From: an uncultured Eubacterium sp. | GTDB taxonomy: Bacteria; Bacillota; Clostridia; Lachnospirales; Lachnospiraceae | Assembly: GCA_910589595.1 (NCBI GenBank) | Contig: CAJUTM010000006.1 | Span: 1 to 64,000, forward strand | Reading direction: 5' to 3' | DNA length: 64,000 nt | Part shown: in pieces, positions 8,214-16,782 of the stretch | Position numbering within the stretch: position 1 is the first letter of the stretch | Layout of the letters: the number at the start of each line of letters is the position of its first letter | Program-made: the position numbers and the translations under genes | The notes under the pieces: model-generated | Database searches by the model: none | Told to the model about the DNA's origin: nothing | What the model saw: only the letters and a program-made list of their open reading frames with translations

Positions 8214-10124
8214 ATGTCAAAAATAAAAAACATTGTCTCAAAACATTTATATATTATTGGATTTATTATGGCATTATTTATTGTCTTAATGGCCGCCGGC
8301 GTCCAGATTTTTCGTGAGCAGCAGAACAACCGCTTTGAAACAGAAAAAATATTTACTCAGGTTCAACATCTTCTTGATGAAAATTCCAAAGAACTTGAAA
8401 TGATACGCACCGAATATAGTGAACAATGTCTTGACAATGCCGAGACAATCGCTTATATTATCCAAAATAATCCGAAAGTGCTAAACAGTATCGACACCCT
8501 TAAATATATTGCGGATATCACCAATGTTGATGAAATCCATCTCTTTAATGAAGAGGGTGTTATTTTCAATGGCACACATCCGCAATATTACGATATGAGC
8601 GTCAATGACGGCGAACAGATTGGTTTCTTTAAAAAAATGCTCCAAGATAAATCACTGAAACTCGTACAGCCGCTGTCTCCCAACACGGCAGAAAAGAAGT
8701 ACATCCAGTATTCCGCTGTATGGAGTCCTAATGGAAAATTTTTTGTTCAGGTCGGCATGGAACAGCAAAATGTACAAAAAGTCACGGAAAAGAACGAACT
8801 TCCCTATATTTTTTCTCTTCTCCGTGCAAATAGTAATATAAATCTCTATGCGGTAGATAAGAAAAGCGGTAAAATTCTCGGCTCAACGCAGGAGGGGAGA
8901 ACAGGAAAAAATCTTTCAGAAATTGGCATTTCCCATAAAAATGCTTTATCAAATAGTGATGGCTTTTATGCAGTTGTTGATGGACAGCTCTGTTTTTGTA
9001 TGTTTGCCGACTGTGGAGATAACTTTATCGGGCGTGTTGTTACGGCAAGGGATTTGTACAGCAATGTGCAGATGATAGTCATCATATCGGCAATAGGAAG
9101 CATTATTATCATACTGATTATGCTGACAGTGATTAAGCATTTCATCAACAAAGAAGTAATTACCGAAATCAGCACAATTAACAATAAACTTGCCGAGATT
9201 TCAGAGGGCAATCTGGATGAAAAAGTCGATGTTTCCAATTGTCTTGAATTTTCGAAATTATCCGAACACATTAACGAGATGATTAGCGCCTTGTTAGCCA
9301 GTACTGAAAAAATATCTTATGTACTTGATAAAGTAGATGTGCAGATTGGCGTTTATGAATACAATGAAAAAATGAAATCTGTCCGTTTCACAGAGAAAGT
9401 GCCGAAAATACTCTCTCTGGATGATGAACAGATGCAGGTTTTTTCGTATGACTACGTTCGTTTTAAGCAGTATATACAATCTCATATTTTTGACGTTGTT
9501 TCTCCTGACGAAAATATTTTCCGCCTGTATGGGGAGACGGAAAAATATATAAAATATGAGGAAATTAATTCAAATAATGATATCCTTGGTATTGTTATGG
9601 ATATCACGACGGAATATGTCCGCCGCCGTCAGTTGGAAATCAATTGTGAGGTAGACCCTCTCACCGGATTGCTGAATCGGCGGGGACTGGCAAGTCGTTT
9701 TGAATCGCTTTTTAACTGTCCAGATAAACTTGGTCATGGTGCGCTTGTTATGCTGGATGCAGATGGATTGAAAAAGATTAATGATGAACTTGGGCACGAG
9801 GCAGGAGATGCCTACTTAAAGAGTATTTCCGAAATCCTCATTTCATTTAATTCCCCAAACTGTATTAGCGCCCGCTATGGCGGCGATGAATTTATATTGT
9901 TTATCCATAATCTGGAAAACGACTCACAGGTTGATGCCTATTTGCAGAAACTTGCTGACATCCGCAGGGAAACAAAGGCGGAAGTGGCACCAGACAAAAT
10001 TGTTCCCATCAGATTTTCATTTGGCGCCTCTTTCCTCTCGGATACTTTGGAACCTGCCGCCCTCATTAAAAATGCTGATGAAGAAATGTACAGCAATAAG
10101 CGCCGGCGTAAACAGCAGATGTAA
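8214..10124 (+). CDS. Membrane-bound diguanylate cyclase (GGDEF)
   Basis: A 636-residue sensor enzyme predicted to make cyclic di-GMP from two GTP. TM1 is at about residues 12-32, then an extracytoplasmic sensor of about 250 residues (CACHE-like), TM2 at about 283-308, a HAMP-like helix pair and a PAS-like stretch. The GGDEF domain runs from DPLTGLLNRRG (about 481) to the C-terminus, with an intact GGDEF signature at about 556-560. The allosteric I-site RxxD normally just upstream is not present (the equivalent positions are Ser and Cys), so feedback inhibition through that site is unlikely. No EAL or HD-GYP partner is nearby. It stands alone between the nitroreductase and a convergent nucleosidase gene. 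Confidence 0.9.
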   Translation: MSKIKNIVSKHLYIIGFIMALFIVLMAAGVQIFREQQNNRFETEKIFTQVQHLLDENSKELEMIRTEYSEQCLDNAETIAYIIQNNPKVLNSIDTLKYIADITNVDEIHLFNEEGVIFNGTHPQYYDMSVNDGEQIGFFKKMLQDKSLKLVQPLSPNTAEKKYIQYSAVWSPNGKFFVQVGMEQQNVQKVTEKNELPYIFSLLRANSNINLYAVDKKSGKILGSTQEGRTGKNLSEIGISHKNALSNSDGFYAVVDGQLCFCMFADCGDNFIGRVVTARDLYSNVQMIVIISAIGSIIIILIMLTVIKHFINKEVITEISTINNKLAEISEGNLDEKVDVSNCLEFSKLSEHINEMISALLASTEKISYVLDKVDVQIGVYEYNEKMKSVRFTEKVPKILSLDDEQMQVFSYDYVRFKQYIQSHIFDVVSPDENIFRLYGETEKYIKYEEINSNNDILGIVMDITTEYVRRRQLEINCEVDPLTGLLNRRGLASRFESLFNCPDKLGHGALVMLDADGLKKINDELGHEAGDAYLKSISEILISFNSPNCISARYGGDEFILFIHNLENDSQVDAYLQKLADIRRETKAEVAPDKIVPIRFSFGASFLSDTLEPAALIKNADEEMYSNKRRRKQQM

Positions 10125-10141
10125 TCCGCTTGGTTTCTCCT

Positions 10142-10840
10142 TTACAGATTTTTATACATCTCTTCTAATAATTTTATTGTATGTACAATCGCCTGTTTTT
10201 CAAATTCAGGATAATCCATATGGGAAGAATTATCTGCTTTATCCGAAATAGCGCGGATAATCAGAAAAGGAATTTGATTTAAGTATGCTGCCTGCGCCAT
10301 CGCCGCGCCCTCCATCTCGGCACAATCACCCTCAAATGTCGCTATAAGATAATCTTTCTTTTCTGCGCTTGAAATAAACTGGTCGCCGCTGACAATCTTC
10401 CCGACGTGGCATTGGATATCGGGATTTCCTTTTTTGCACGCCTTTTCAGCAAGAAAGAGCAGTGTCTTGTCGGCATAGAAAACAGACCGCTCCATGCGCG
10501 GAATGATCCCGACAGGGTCGCCCAGCGCCGAGACATCCATATCATGCTGCTGGGCGCATTCGGAGAGGACAATATCCCCGATATCAAAGCGGTTATTCAG
10601 AGAGCCAGCCACTCCCGTGTTGATAAGTGCGCTTATGTTATATTCGTCCACTAATATCTGGGTACAGATTGCCATGTTGACTTTGCCGATTCCACTGACG
10701 ACAACGACTGTCTTTGTACCCCACAGATTGCCCTCCGTAAATATCATGCCTGCCTTGCTCGTTTCCGTTGTTTCCGTCATTTGTTTTTTTAAGCTGGCGA
10801 CTTCTTCTTCCATAGCGCCAATCAATCCGATTGTTTTCAT
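10142..10840 (-). CDS. mtnN: 5'-methylthioadenosine/S-adenosylhomocysteine nucleosidase
   Basis: A 232-residue cytosolic enzyme that cleaves adenine from methylthioadenosine and S-adenosylhomocysteine in methionine salvage and the activated methyl cycle. It starts MKTIGLIGAMEEEV, the family signature with the catalytic Glu. It contains VSGIGKVNMA, NTGVAGSL, the substrate-binding EMEGAAMAQ and the catalytic Asp in RAISDKAD. Length matches the family. GGAGG a few bases upstream sets the start at 10840; upstream in-frame codons up to 10924 have no such site and do not match the family. Convergent with the diguanylate cyclase gene. Confidence 0.95.
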   Translation of the reverse strand: MKTIGLIGAMEEEVASLKKQMTETTETSKAGMIFTEGNLWGTKTVVVVSGIGKVNMAICTQILVDEYNISALINTGVAGSLNNRFDIGDIVLSECAQQHDMDVSALGDPVGIIPRMERSVFYADKTLLFLAEKACKKGNPDIQCHVGKIVSGDQFISSAEKKDYLIATFEGDCAEMEGAAMAQAAYLNQIPFLIIRAISDKADNSSHMDYPEFEKQAIVHTIKLLEEMYKNL

Positions 10841-10998
10841 AAAATCCTCCATTCTGGTAATTCCGCGGGAATCAAAATATTTTTTAACTCTAATATCATA
10901 TTGCCAGTATACCATAAAATACATTTTTTTAAAGAGAATACTTTCTTCTTTTCAAATCTTTGTTTCCATGCTAAAATAGAAAAGCAAAATAGAATGAT

Positions 10999-11156
10999 GA
11001 AAAGAGGGGTAAAGGTTAAAAAATCACGCTGATGCGCTGATTTTTTAACCGGCTATTTGCTTCTGAGCGAAAGCAAATAGCTTTGTTCCGACACGAGAAA
11101 CTCTTCGAGTTTTCTCGTGCGGTTCTTCGCGATAAATCGCTCAGAAAAGAGGGGTA
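10999..11156. repeat. 132-bp multi-hairpin insert between 13-bp direct repeats
   Basis: The 13-mer GAAAAGAGGGGTA occurs at 10999-11011 and again at 11144-11156. Between them lie four consecutive stem-loops: GGTTAAAAAATCA/TGATTTTTTAACC (11014-11050), GCTATTTGCTT/AAGCAAATAGC (11053-11081), CACGAGAAACTC with its complement (about 11091-11119) and a small GCGA/TCGC hairpin near 11130. The arrangement looks like a small palindromic mobile element (MITE- or REP-like) that duplicated its target on insertion. The right copy supplies the ribosome binding site of the next gene. The family was not recognised. Confidence 0.6.
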
Positions 11157-11158
11157 GA

Positions 11159-11914
11159 TTGAAAGCGAATTATCATACGCATACGAAACGCTGCCAGCAC
11201 GCAGAGGGAGAGGACAGGGAGTATGTAGAGGCTGCTATTGAGGCGGGATATGAGATTTTAGGGTTTGCCGACCATTGTCCGTGGATATTTCCGGATGGCT
11301 ACATATCAAATGTGCGCATGCGTACTTCTGAAGTTGAAGGATATTTTGTATCTTTGGAGAGTCTGCGGAAAGAATATGAGAGAGACATTACAATCCTTAT
11401 CGGGTTTGAAGCGGAATATTTTCCGCCGTTGATAGAGGCGCAGGACGAGCTTCTGAAAGATTATCCTCTGGACTACATGATTTTGGCACAGCATTTTATG
11501 AGCAGGGATGGGAAGAAATGTTATGCCGGAAGTGAGACCGACAGTGTGGAGATGTTGAAGCATTATGTGGATTTATGTATCGGGGGAATGCAGACGGGCA
11601 GGTATAAGTATCTGGCCCATCCGGATTTAATTCACTATGTGGGAGACAGCGCCATATATGAAAAGGAAATGAAGCGATTATGTGAGGCGATGAAAGAAAA
11701 TAATGTTCCTCTGGAGATGAATATACTGGGGCTTTTGACCGGACGCAATTATCCGGACAGCCGTTTTTGGGAGATCGCAAAAGCAGTGGGAAACTGCGTC
11801 ATTATTGGGATGGATGCACATACTCCGGAACAGTTATCAAATCCGAACTATGTGGAAAAGGCAAAACTTCTCTGTGAGGGCATGGAAATAATAGAAGAAT
11901 TAGAAATAAAATAA
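11159..11914 (+). CDS. PHP-domain phosphatase, histidinol-phosphatase (HisJ/HisK)-like
   Basis: A 251-residue metal-dependent PHP phosphoesterase. Metal-binding motifs appear in family order: HTHTKRC near the N-terminus, DHCPW, GFEAEY, the AHPDLI histidine and MDAHTPEQL near the C-terminus. This pattern is that of the HisJ-type histidinol-phosphatase, the eighth step of histidine synthesis. No other his gene is nearby, so the assignment rests on family resemblance. The TTG at 11159 is chosen because AGAGGGG lies just upstream and family members begin at about this point; an upstream ATG at 11117 would read through the hairpin element. It is followed by ddh after 26 bp. Confidence 0.82.
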   Translation: MKANYHTHTKRCQHAEGEDREYVEAAIEAGYEILGFADHCPWIFPDGYISNVRMRTSEVEGYFVSLESLRKEYERDITILIGFEAEYFPPLIEAQDELLKDYPLDYMILAQHFMSRDGKKCYAGSETDSVEMLKHYVDLCIGGMQTGRYKYLAHPDLIHYVGDSAIYEKEMKRLCEAMKENNVPLEMNILGLLTGRNYPDSRFWEIAKAVGNCVIIGMDAHTPEQLSNPNYVEKAKLLCEGMEIIEELEIK

Positions 11915-11940
11915 ATTGAAATTTCAGAATGGAGGAGACA

Positions 11941-12927
11941 ATGAGTACAAGAATAGGAATTTTAGGTTATGGAAATTTAGGACGGGGCGTAGAGTGCGCC
12001 ATCCGTCAAAATAAGGATATGGAGTTGGCAGCAGTCTTTACGCGCAGACAGCCTGCGGATGTATCTATTCTTACGGAGACGGCAGCAGTTGCCAATGTTA
12101 AGGATATCCCCGATTGGAAAGATAAAATTGACGTTATGATTTTGTGCGGCGGAAGCGCCACGGATTTACCAGAGCAGACGCCGGAGTATGCGAAGTACTT
12201 TCATGTCGTGGATAGTTTCGATACCCACGCCCGCATTCCTGAGCATTTTGCCCGTGTGGATGCAGCGGCGAAAGAGAGCGGTCATGTTGGTATCATTTCG
12301 GTAGGCTGGGACCCGGGAATGTTTTCCCTCAACCGCCTGTATGGCAATGCACTCCTGCCGGAGGGCAGCGATTACACATTCTGGGGTAAGGGAGTCAGTC
12401 AGGGACACTCGGATGCCATACGCCGTTTAGATGGTGTAAAAGATGCGAAACAGTATACGATACCTGTCGAGAGCGCTTTGGAGGCTGTCCGTTCCGGCGG
12501 CAATCCTCAGTTTACGACGAGAGAAAAGCATACACGAGAGTGCTTTGTTGTATTGGAAGAGGGTGCAGATGCCAAAAAAGTAGAAGAAGAAATCAAGACT
12601 ATGCCGAATTATTTTGCCGATTATGATACTACCGTACATTTCATCAGTGAAGAGGAATTAAAGGCGAATCACAGCGGCATCCCACACGGCGGTTTTGTAT
12701 TGAGAAGCGGTGTCACGGGATGGAACAAAGAGAATAGTCATTTGATAGAGTACCGCCTGAAATTAGATTCGAATCCGGAATTTACGTCTAGTGTTTTGAT
12801 TGCGTATGCGAGAGCGGCTCACCGTCTGGCAAAAGAGGGACAGAGCGGATGTAAGACAGTCTTTGATATCGCTCCGGCGTACCTGAGTGCCAAATCGGGC
12901 GAAGAACTTCGGGCAGAAATGCTGTAA
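11941..12927 (+). CDS. ddh: meso-Diaminopimelate D-dehydrogenase
   Basis: A 328-residue NADPH-dependent enzyme converting tetrahydrodipicolinate directly to meso-diaminopimelate, a one-step route to the lysine and cell-wall precursor. It has an N-terminal Rossmann motif (GILGYGNLGRGVE), the dehydrogenase core SVGWDPGMFSLNRLY and GKGVSQGHSDAIRR. Length matches characterised members. GGAGGA lies just ahead of the ATG at 11941; the in-frame ATG at 11929 overlaps that site. It may be cotranscribed with the PHP gene 26 bp upstream. Confidence 0.95.
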   Translation: MSTRIGILGYGNLGRGVECAIRQNKDMELAAVFTRRQPADVSILTETAAVANVKDIPDWKDKIDVMILCGGSATDLPEQTPEYAKYFHVVDSFDTHARIPEHFARVDAAAKESGHVGIISVGWDPGMFSLNRLYGNALLPEGSDYTFWGKGVSQGHSDAIRRLDGVKDAKQYTIPVESALEAVRSGGNPQFTTREKHTRECFVVLEEGADAKKVEEEIKTMPNYFADYDTTVHFISEEELKANHSGIPHGGFVLRSGVTGWNKENSHLIEYRLKLDSNPEFTSSVLIAYARAAHRLAKEGQSGCKTVFDIAPAYLSAKSGEELRAEML

Positions 12928-12940
12928 AATCAGATAAATA

Positions 12941-13000
12941 AAGAGAGTAAGAGGGAACCGGCTGCAAAACTCTGCGCCATCCTCCTGCTCTCTTTTATTT
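12941..13000 (+). terminator. Probable terminator after ddh
   Basis: AAGAGAG (12941-12947) pairs with CTCTCTT (near 12988-12994), with inner GAGG/CCTC pairing, followed by TTTTATTTTA. The stem is imperfect in the middle. It also lies at the 3' side of the convergent chemoreceptor gene. Confidence 0.5.
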
Positions 13001-13031
13001 TACAGGAAAGTCATTTCGGGCCTTATTGTAT

Positions 13032-14975
13032 TCAGAAATTATATTTTTCTACATTTTCTTTCAAAGTATCAGAACCGGATAACAATTCTTCCGTATGTGC
13101 ACAGCACTGTCTTGTCATCGTCATGTTTTCCCTGCCGCGTTGAGCAGAATCTTTTAATGCTGTATCAATCTCGTTCAGCCTATCCAATAGCAGATTTAGA
13201 ATATTTGTGATTTCGTGCATTTTTGCCGTCATTTTGCGGTTGTCTTCTAATGACTGCAGCAAAGTTTTGCGGGTGGAATCGACGATTTGAATGCCATCGT
13301 CCACATATTCGTTATTTTTATGGATAATGTCGTCAATTTCTAAGTTTACCTTTAACGTATCCTCGCTCAATTTGCTTATTTCCTCTGCTACGACAGCAAA
13401 TCCTTTTCCGCTTTCTCCGGCGCGCGCGGCTTCAATGGAAGCGTTCAGGGAAAGTAACTGTGTCTGGGAAGATATGTCTTCAATCATGGCAATAAAGGTG
13501 GAAATCTGTGATGAGCTTTCACTTATTTTCTGCATGCTTCCTGTGAGGGTATGCATATCGGTTTCTCCAATCTGATTAAGCGCCTTGCTGTTTGCTGTAA
13601 TAGCCTGATTGGTAGAGACAATCTGTTCTTGTATCTGTTTCATATCATCGCGGAACTGCGCAAATTCTTTTTGCAGCTCATCCATAGACAGCGTCTGACG
13701 CGAGCTGTTTTCCGCCATTTCATTTGCCGTCGCGGCAATTTCTTCAGAGGAAACATTGAGATTATTGGAGACGTCATTGATTTCCGTGAGGATATTGCGT
13801 ACCTTTACCACGATTTCATTGATGGAATGCTGGATGGCGATAAAATCTCCCTGATATTCAATCTCACTTTTTACGTTGAGATTATCCTTGGAAATTTCGG
13901 ATAAAACGGTATCAATATCATGGATATAGCTGCGCAGGTTTTTCGTCATTGCGTCGAGCGAATCCTGCAATTCCTGAATGTCCGTAATAGTAGTTTCTTC
14001 GTGGAATACAACATCCAAGTCGCATTGGGAAAGAGTCAAAATCTTTTCCTTTATTGTCTCAAAAGGAATGAATCCTTTCGTAATAACAATACCAATACGT
14101 TTTTTTAATAAATAAGTAGTAATAAATAAAATCAGCAGGTAGGCGGCAATCAGGATTAAAAGTTTGATAACCGGATTGCGCAGTCCGATACCGACATATA
14201 ATTTGTAAGAAATTCCCGATATCGGCTGTAAGGAAGCGACGGAAAGCTGTGCCACGGAAGTGCGGAGTAGTGTACCTTTTTCATCCGTTGCCTTTCCCAG
14301 TGGGGTGTCGCTTATTTTTGTGGAATGGTCTTCTTTTAAGGCGTATTCCTCAATCGGACAGGATACGATAATGCCCTCGGTCGATACAAGGGTGACATTT
14401 TGCAAATCCGTACAGAAAGAGCCGATAGCCTTTTGCAGGGTTGTGAGGTCGATATCAATTGCCATTACCGCATCGGTGCCGGAAATCGGCTTGGAAATTG
14501 AGATACATAAATTTCCATAGGTGGCATCTACATAAGGTTCAGACACAAAAAGTCCGTTATTTTTTAAGGCACCGGCATACCAGTCGCGCTCTTCCACTTT
14601 GTAATCATCATCCGGTTTCCAATTGTCGCTGCAAATTATTTTTGTCTTAATCGTCGGAGAGCCGAGATAGGCAGATAAAAGGGTCTTTTTATCTTTGGCG
14701 GCCGTCTCCAGATATTTCTGTGTTTTTTCGTAATCGTTCAGCATTGCGGTATCATAACTTATGTAAGATAAAAAGGAATCAAGCAGAGCAATCTGCTCGT
14801 TAAATCAAATCTCTACGTTATTTTTACTCTGTGCTTTAAGAAGTGTGTTCTCATCCTGAAAAGAAGAAACCTCCAGCCATGCGACTAAAAGAAGCGCCAG
14901 AGTTAAAATGGTAATGATGACAAGCCTCAAGTGTTTTATAATTTCTTTCTGAAATTTTTCGCTGTAGCTCTGCAT
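13032..14975 (-). pseudogene. Methyl-accepting chemotaxis protein interrupted by an in-frame TGA
   Basis: Reading from the ATG at 14975 (preceded by GGGGAGGAA) gives a normal chemoreceptor N-terminus: a short basic cytoplasmic piece and TM1 (HLRLVIITILTLALLLVAW). The codon at 14805-14807 is TGA (codon 57), inside the extracytoplasmic linker in the context VEI-stop-FNEQIALLDSF. The same frame then stays open for about 590 more codons to 13032. This covers a CACHE-like sensor, TM2, HAMP and the signalling tip LNASIEAARAGESGKGFAVV. A single C-to-T change (CGA Arg to TGA) would explain it. As read, the product is truncated; reinitiation at 14744 would lack TM1. Sequencing error or readthrough cannot be excluded. 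Confidence 0.85.
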
Positions 14976-15004
14976 GTATTTCCTCCCCGAATTTTGATAT
15001 CATT

Positions 15005-15033
15005 ATCATATCATTTGCAAAAGTTTTTGTAAA
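15005..15033 (-). promoter_or_regulatory. Promoter of the interrupted chemoreceptor gene
   Basis: On the minus strand, TTTACA (15033-15028), a 17-bp spacer and TATGAT (15010-15005). It ends 30 bp ahead of the ATG at 14975, so the promoter of the broken gene looks intact. Confidence 0.6.
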
Positions 15034-15106
15034 TTAAAAATTATAATTGTGCGATATTATGGTGTCACCATTGGACTGGCTGGCAGTTTTTGTTCCTGAA
15101 CGATAC

Positions 15107-15135
15107 TTTACACCCATACCGTTATCGTATATAAT
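15107..15135 (+). promoter_or_regulatory. Promoter of the DUF5605 glycosidase gene
   Basis: TTTACA at 15107-15112, a 17-bp spacer and TATAAT at 15130-15135. It lies 37 bp before the ATG at 15173. Confidence 0.75.
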
Positions 15136-15172
15136 ATTTGAAACTCGGAATTGCTCTGAAAGGGGGAGGATT

Positions 15173-16678
15173 ATGGAGCAATATAAAACTTATGAAATGT
15201 CATTTGAGTGCGGCAATCCTTTTGGGGAGGTGACGGCCGTGTTTACTGGTGAATCTGGCGTCAGTACAACGGTCAGGGGATTTGCGTCCGGCGTTAATGA
15301 AGTGAAAGTCAGATTTTATCCGTCAGCCTGCGGGCAATATACATATAAGATTAGCGGCGAAGTGGAGACTTCTGGCAGCGTTATGTGTACAGCGGCCGGC
15401 GGCGCCGGCCCGCATGGTATCGTCAGGGCTTCCGCAACACATTTCCGCTATGATGACGGAACATGGTTTTATCCTTTTGGAACGACTGTTTATGCGCTTG
15501 CCCATCAGGATAAGGAGCTTGTCGACACAACGATGGAGACGCTTTCGTCGTCGCCGTTTAACAAGGTGCGGATGTGTGTGTTCCCGAAACACTACGAGTA
15601 CAATCACAATGAGCCGGAACTTTTTGCCTTTGAGAGAGATGAGGACGGCAAATTTGATATGAGCCGGCCCTGTTTTGAATTCTTTGATGAGTTTGAGCGG
15701 CGGATTAATGAGCTGGAGAATATGGGAATACAGTGCGACCTGATATTGTTTCACCCCTATGACCGCTGGGGATTTGCAGACATGGGGATGGAGGAGGCGA
15801 AATGCTATCTCGATTATTTAATCAGGCGGCTTGCGGCTTTTCCTAATGTCTGGTGGAGTCTTGCCAATGAATTCGACCTTATGAAATACACGCGAGGCGA
15901 ATGGGAAGAACTGGCAGGTTTTGTAAGTGAGTGCGACGTGTATAAACATCTGCTTAGCAATCATAACTGTATTGAGTTTTGGGATTTTGACAACAAAGAT
16001 ACAACGCATATATGCCTTCAGGTAAAGAACTGCGACGAGGTAAGCGGATTGATAAGGAAATACGGCAAGCCACTCATGGTGGACGAGTGTTGTTATGAGG
16101 GAAACATCCCCTATGAGTGGGGTAATATCTCGGCTTTCGAGATGGTGAACCGCTTTTGGACTGCGGTCGTACAGGGGGGAGGATGTACGCATGGGGAGAC
16201 CTATCTGATTGACGACGAAGTTCTCTGGTGGTCGCGCGGCGGCCGGCTGAAAGGAGAAAGTCCGGAGCGCATTTCTTTCCTCAAAGATATTGTCGATTCA
16301 CTGTCGGGGCCAATTACATACTGCGGTTTTGAATTTACAAAGGAGAAATATGACGAGATAAATGCCAATCCCGACGTTGCGGAAAACGACTTTTGGCGGG
16401 CGGTTGCCCGAGCTCCGTGGGACAGGGCAAAAGCAGCTATGCTGAACGGTAAGGAGTATATGGGCCGCGTCGGCGAGGAGGCATATATCAAATATATGGG
16501 AAGAAAATGCGCGGCGTTTACGGAGTTTAATCTGCCGGAAAATCACAAATATAACGTTGAAATCATTGATGTGTGGAACATGACGCGCAAGACAATCCTC
16601 TCGGGGGTAAGCGGAAAGCTTACCGTAGAGCTGTTCGGAACAGAGGGAACTGCGCTGCTGGCGCGCCGAATCCCTTAA
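15173..16678 (+). CDS. Intracellular DUF5060/DUF4038/DUF5605-type glycoside hydrolase
   Basis: A 501-residue protein without a signal peptide. A small N-terminal beta domain (about 1-85, DUF5060-like) precedes a TIM-barrel-like region (about 90-410) and a C-terminal beta domain. The barrel shows WFYPFGTTVYALAHQ, FNKVRMCVFPKHY, WWSLANEFDLM (candidate acid/base Glu after Asn) and KPLMVDECCYEGN (candidate nucleophile Glu). This is the DUF4038/DUF5605 family related to GH140-type and other retaining clan A enzymes. The substrate is unknown; the neighbouring xylosidase gene suggests a pectin or arabinoxylan side-chain glycoside. AGGGGGAGG at 15161-15169 fixes the start. The GH43 gene follows 104 bp downstream. 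Confidence 0.8.
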   Translation: MEQYKTYEMSFECGNPFGEVTAVFTGESGVSTTVRGFASGVNEVKVRFYPSACGQYTYKISGEVETSGSVMCTAAGGAGPHGIVRASATHFRYDDGTWFYPFGTTVYALAHQDKELVDTTMETLSSSPFNKVRMCVFPKHYEYNHNEPELFAFERDEDGKFDMSRPCFEFFDEFERRINELENMGIQCDLILFHPYDRWGFADMGMEEAKCYLDYLIRRLAAFPNVWWSLANEFDLMKYTRGEWEELAGFVSECDVYKHLLSNHNCIEFWDFDNKDTTHICLQVKNCDEVSGLIRKYGKPLMVDECCYEGNIPYEWGNISAFEMVNRFWTAVVQGGGCTHGETYLIDDEVLWWSRGGRLKGESPERISFLKDIVDSLSGPITYCGFEFTKEKYDEINANPDVAENDFWRAVARAPWDRAKAAMLNGKEYMGRVGEEAYIKYMGRKCAAFTEFNLPENHKYNVEIIDVWNMTRKTILSGVSGKLTVELFGTEGTALLARRIP

Positions 16679-16782
16679 TTGACAAATTTTCTTTCCTTTT
16701 GTAATATTAAAAATATTGGGGCCTTGGCGGGTCTCAAATGAATAAAAGTAAAACAAAAAATGAATGGAGGTTTACCTGCTTT

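Noticed and set aside
14805..14807. TGA in the chemoreceptor considered as a selenocysteine codon
   Set aside because: No SECIS-like hairpin is evident just after it, and chemoreceptors are not selenoproteins; a nonsense change is simpler.
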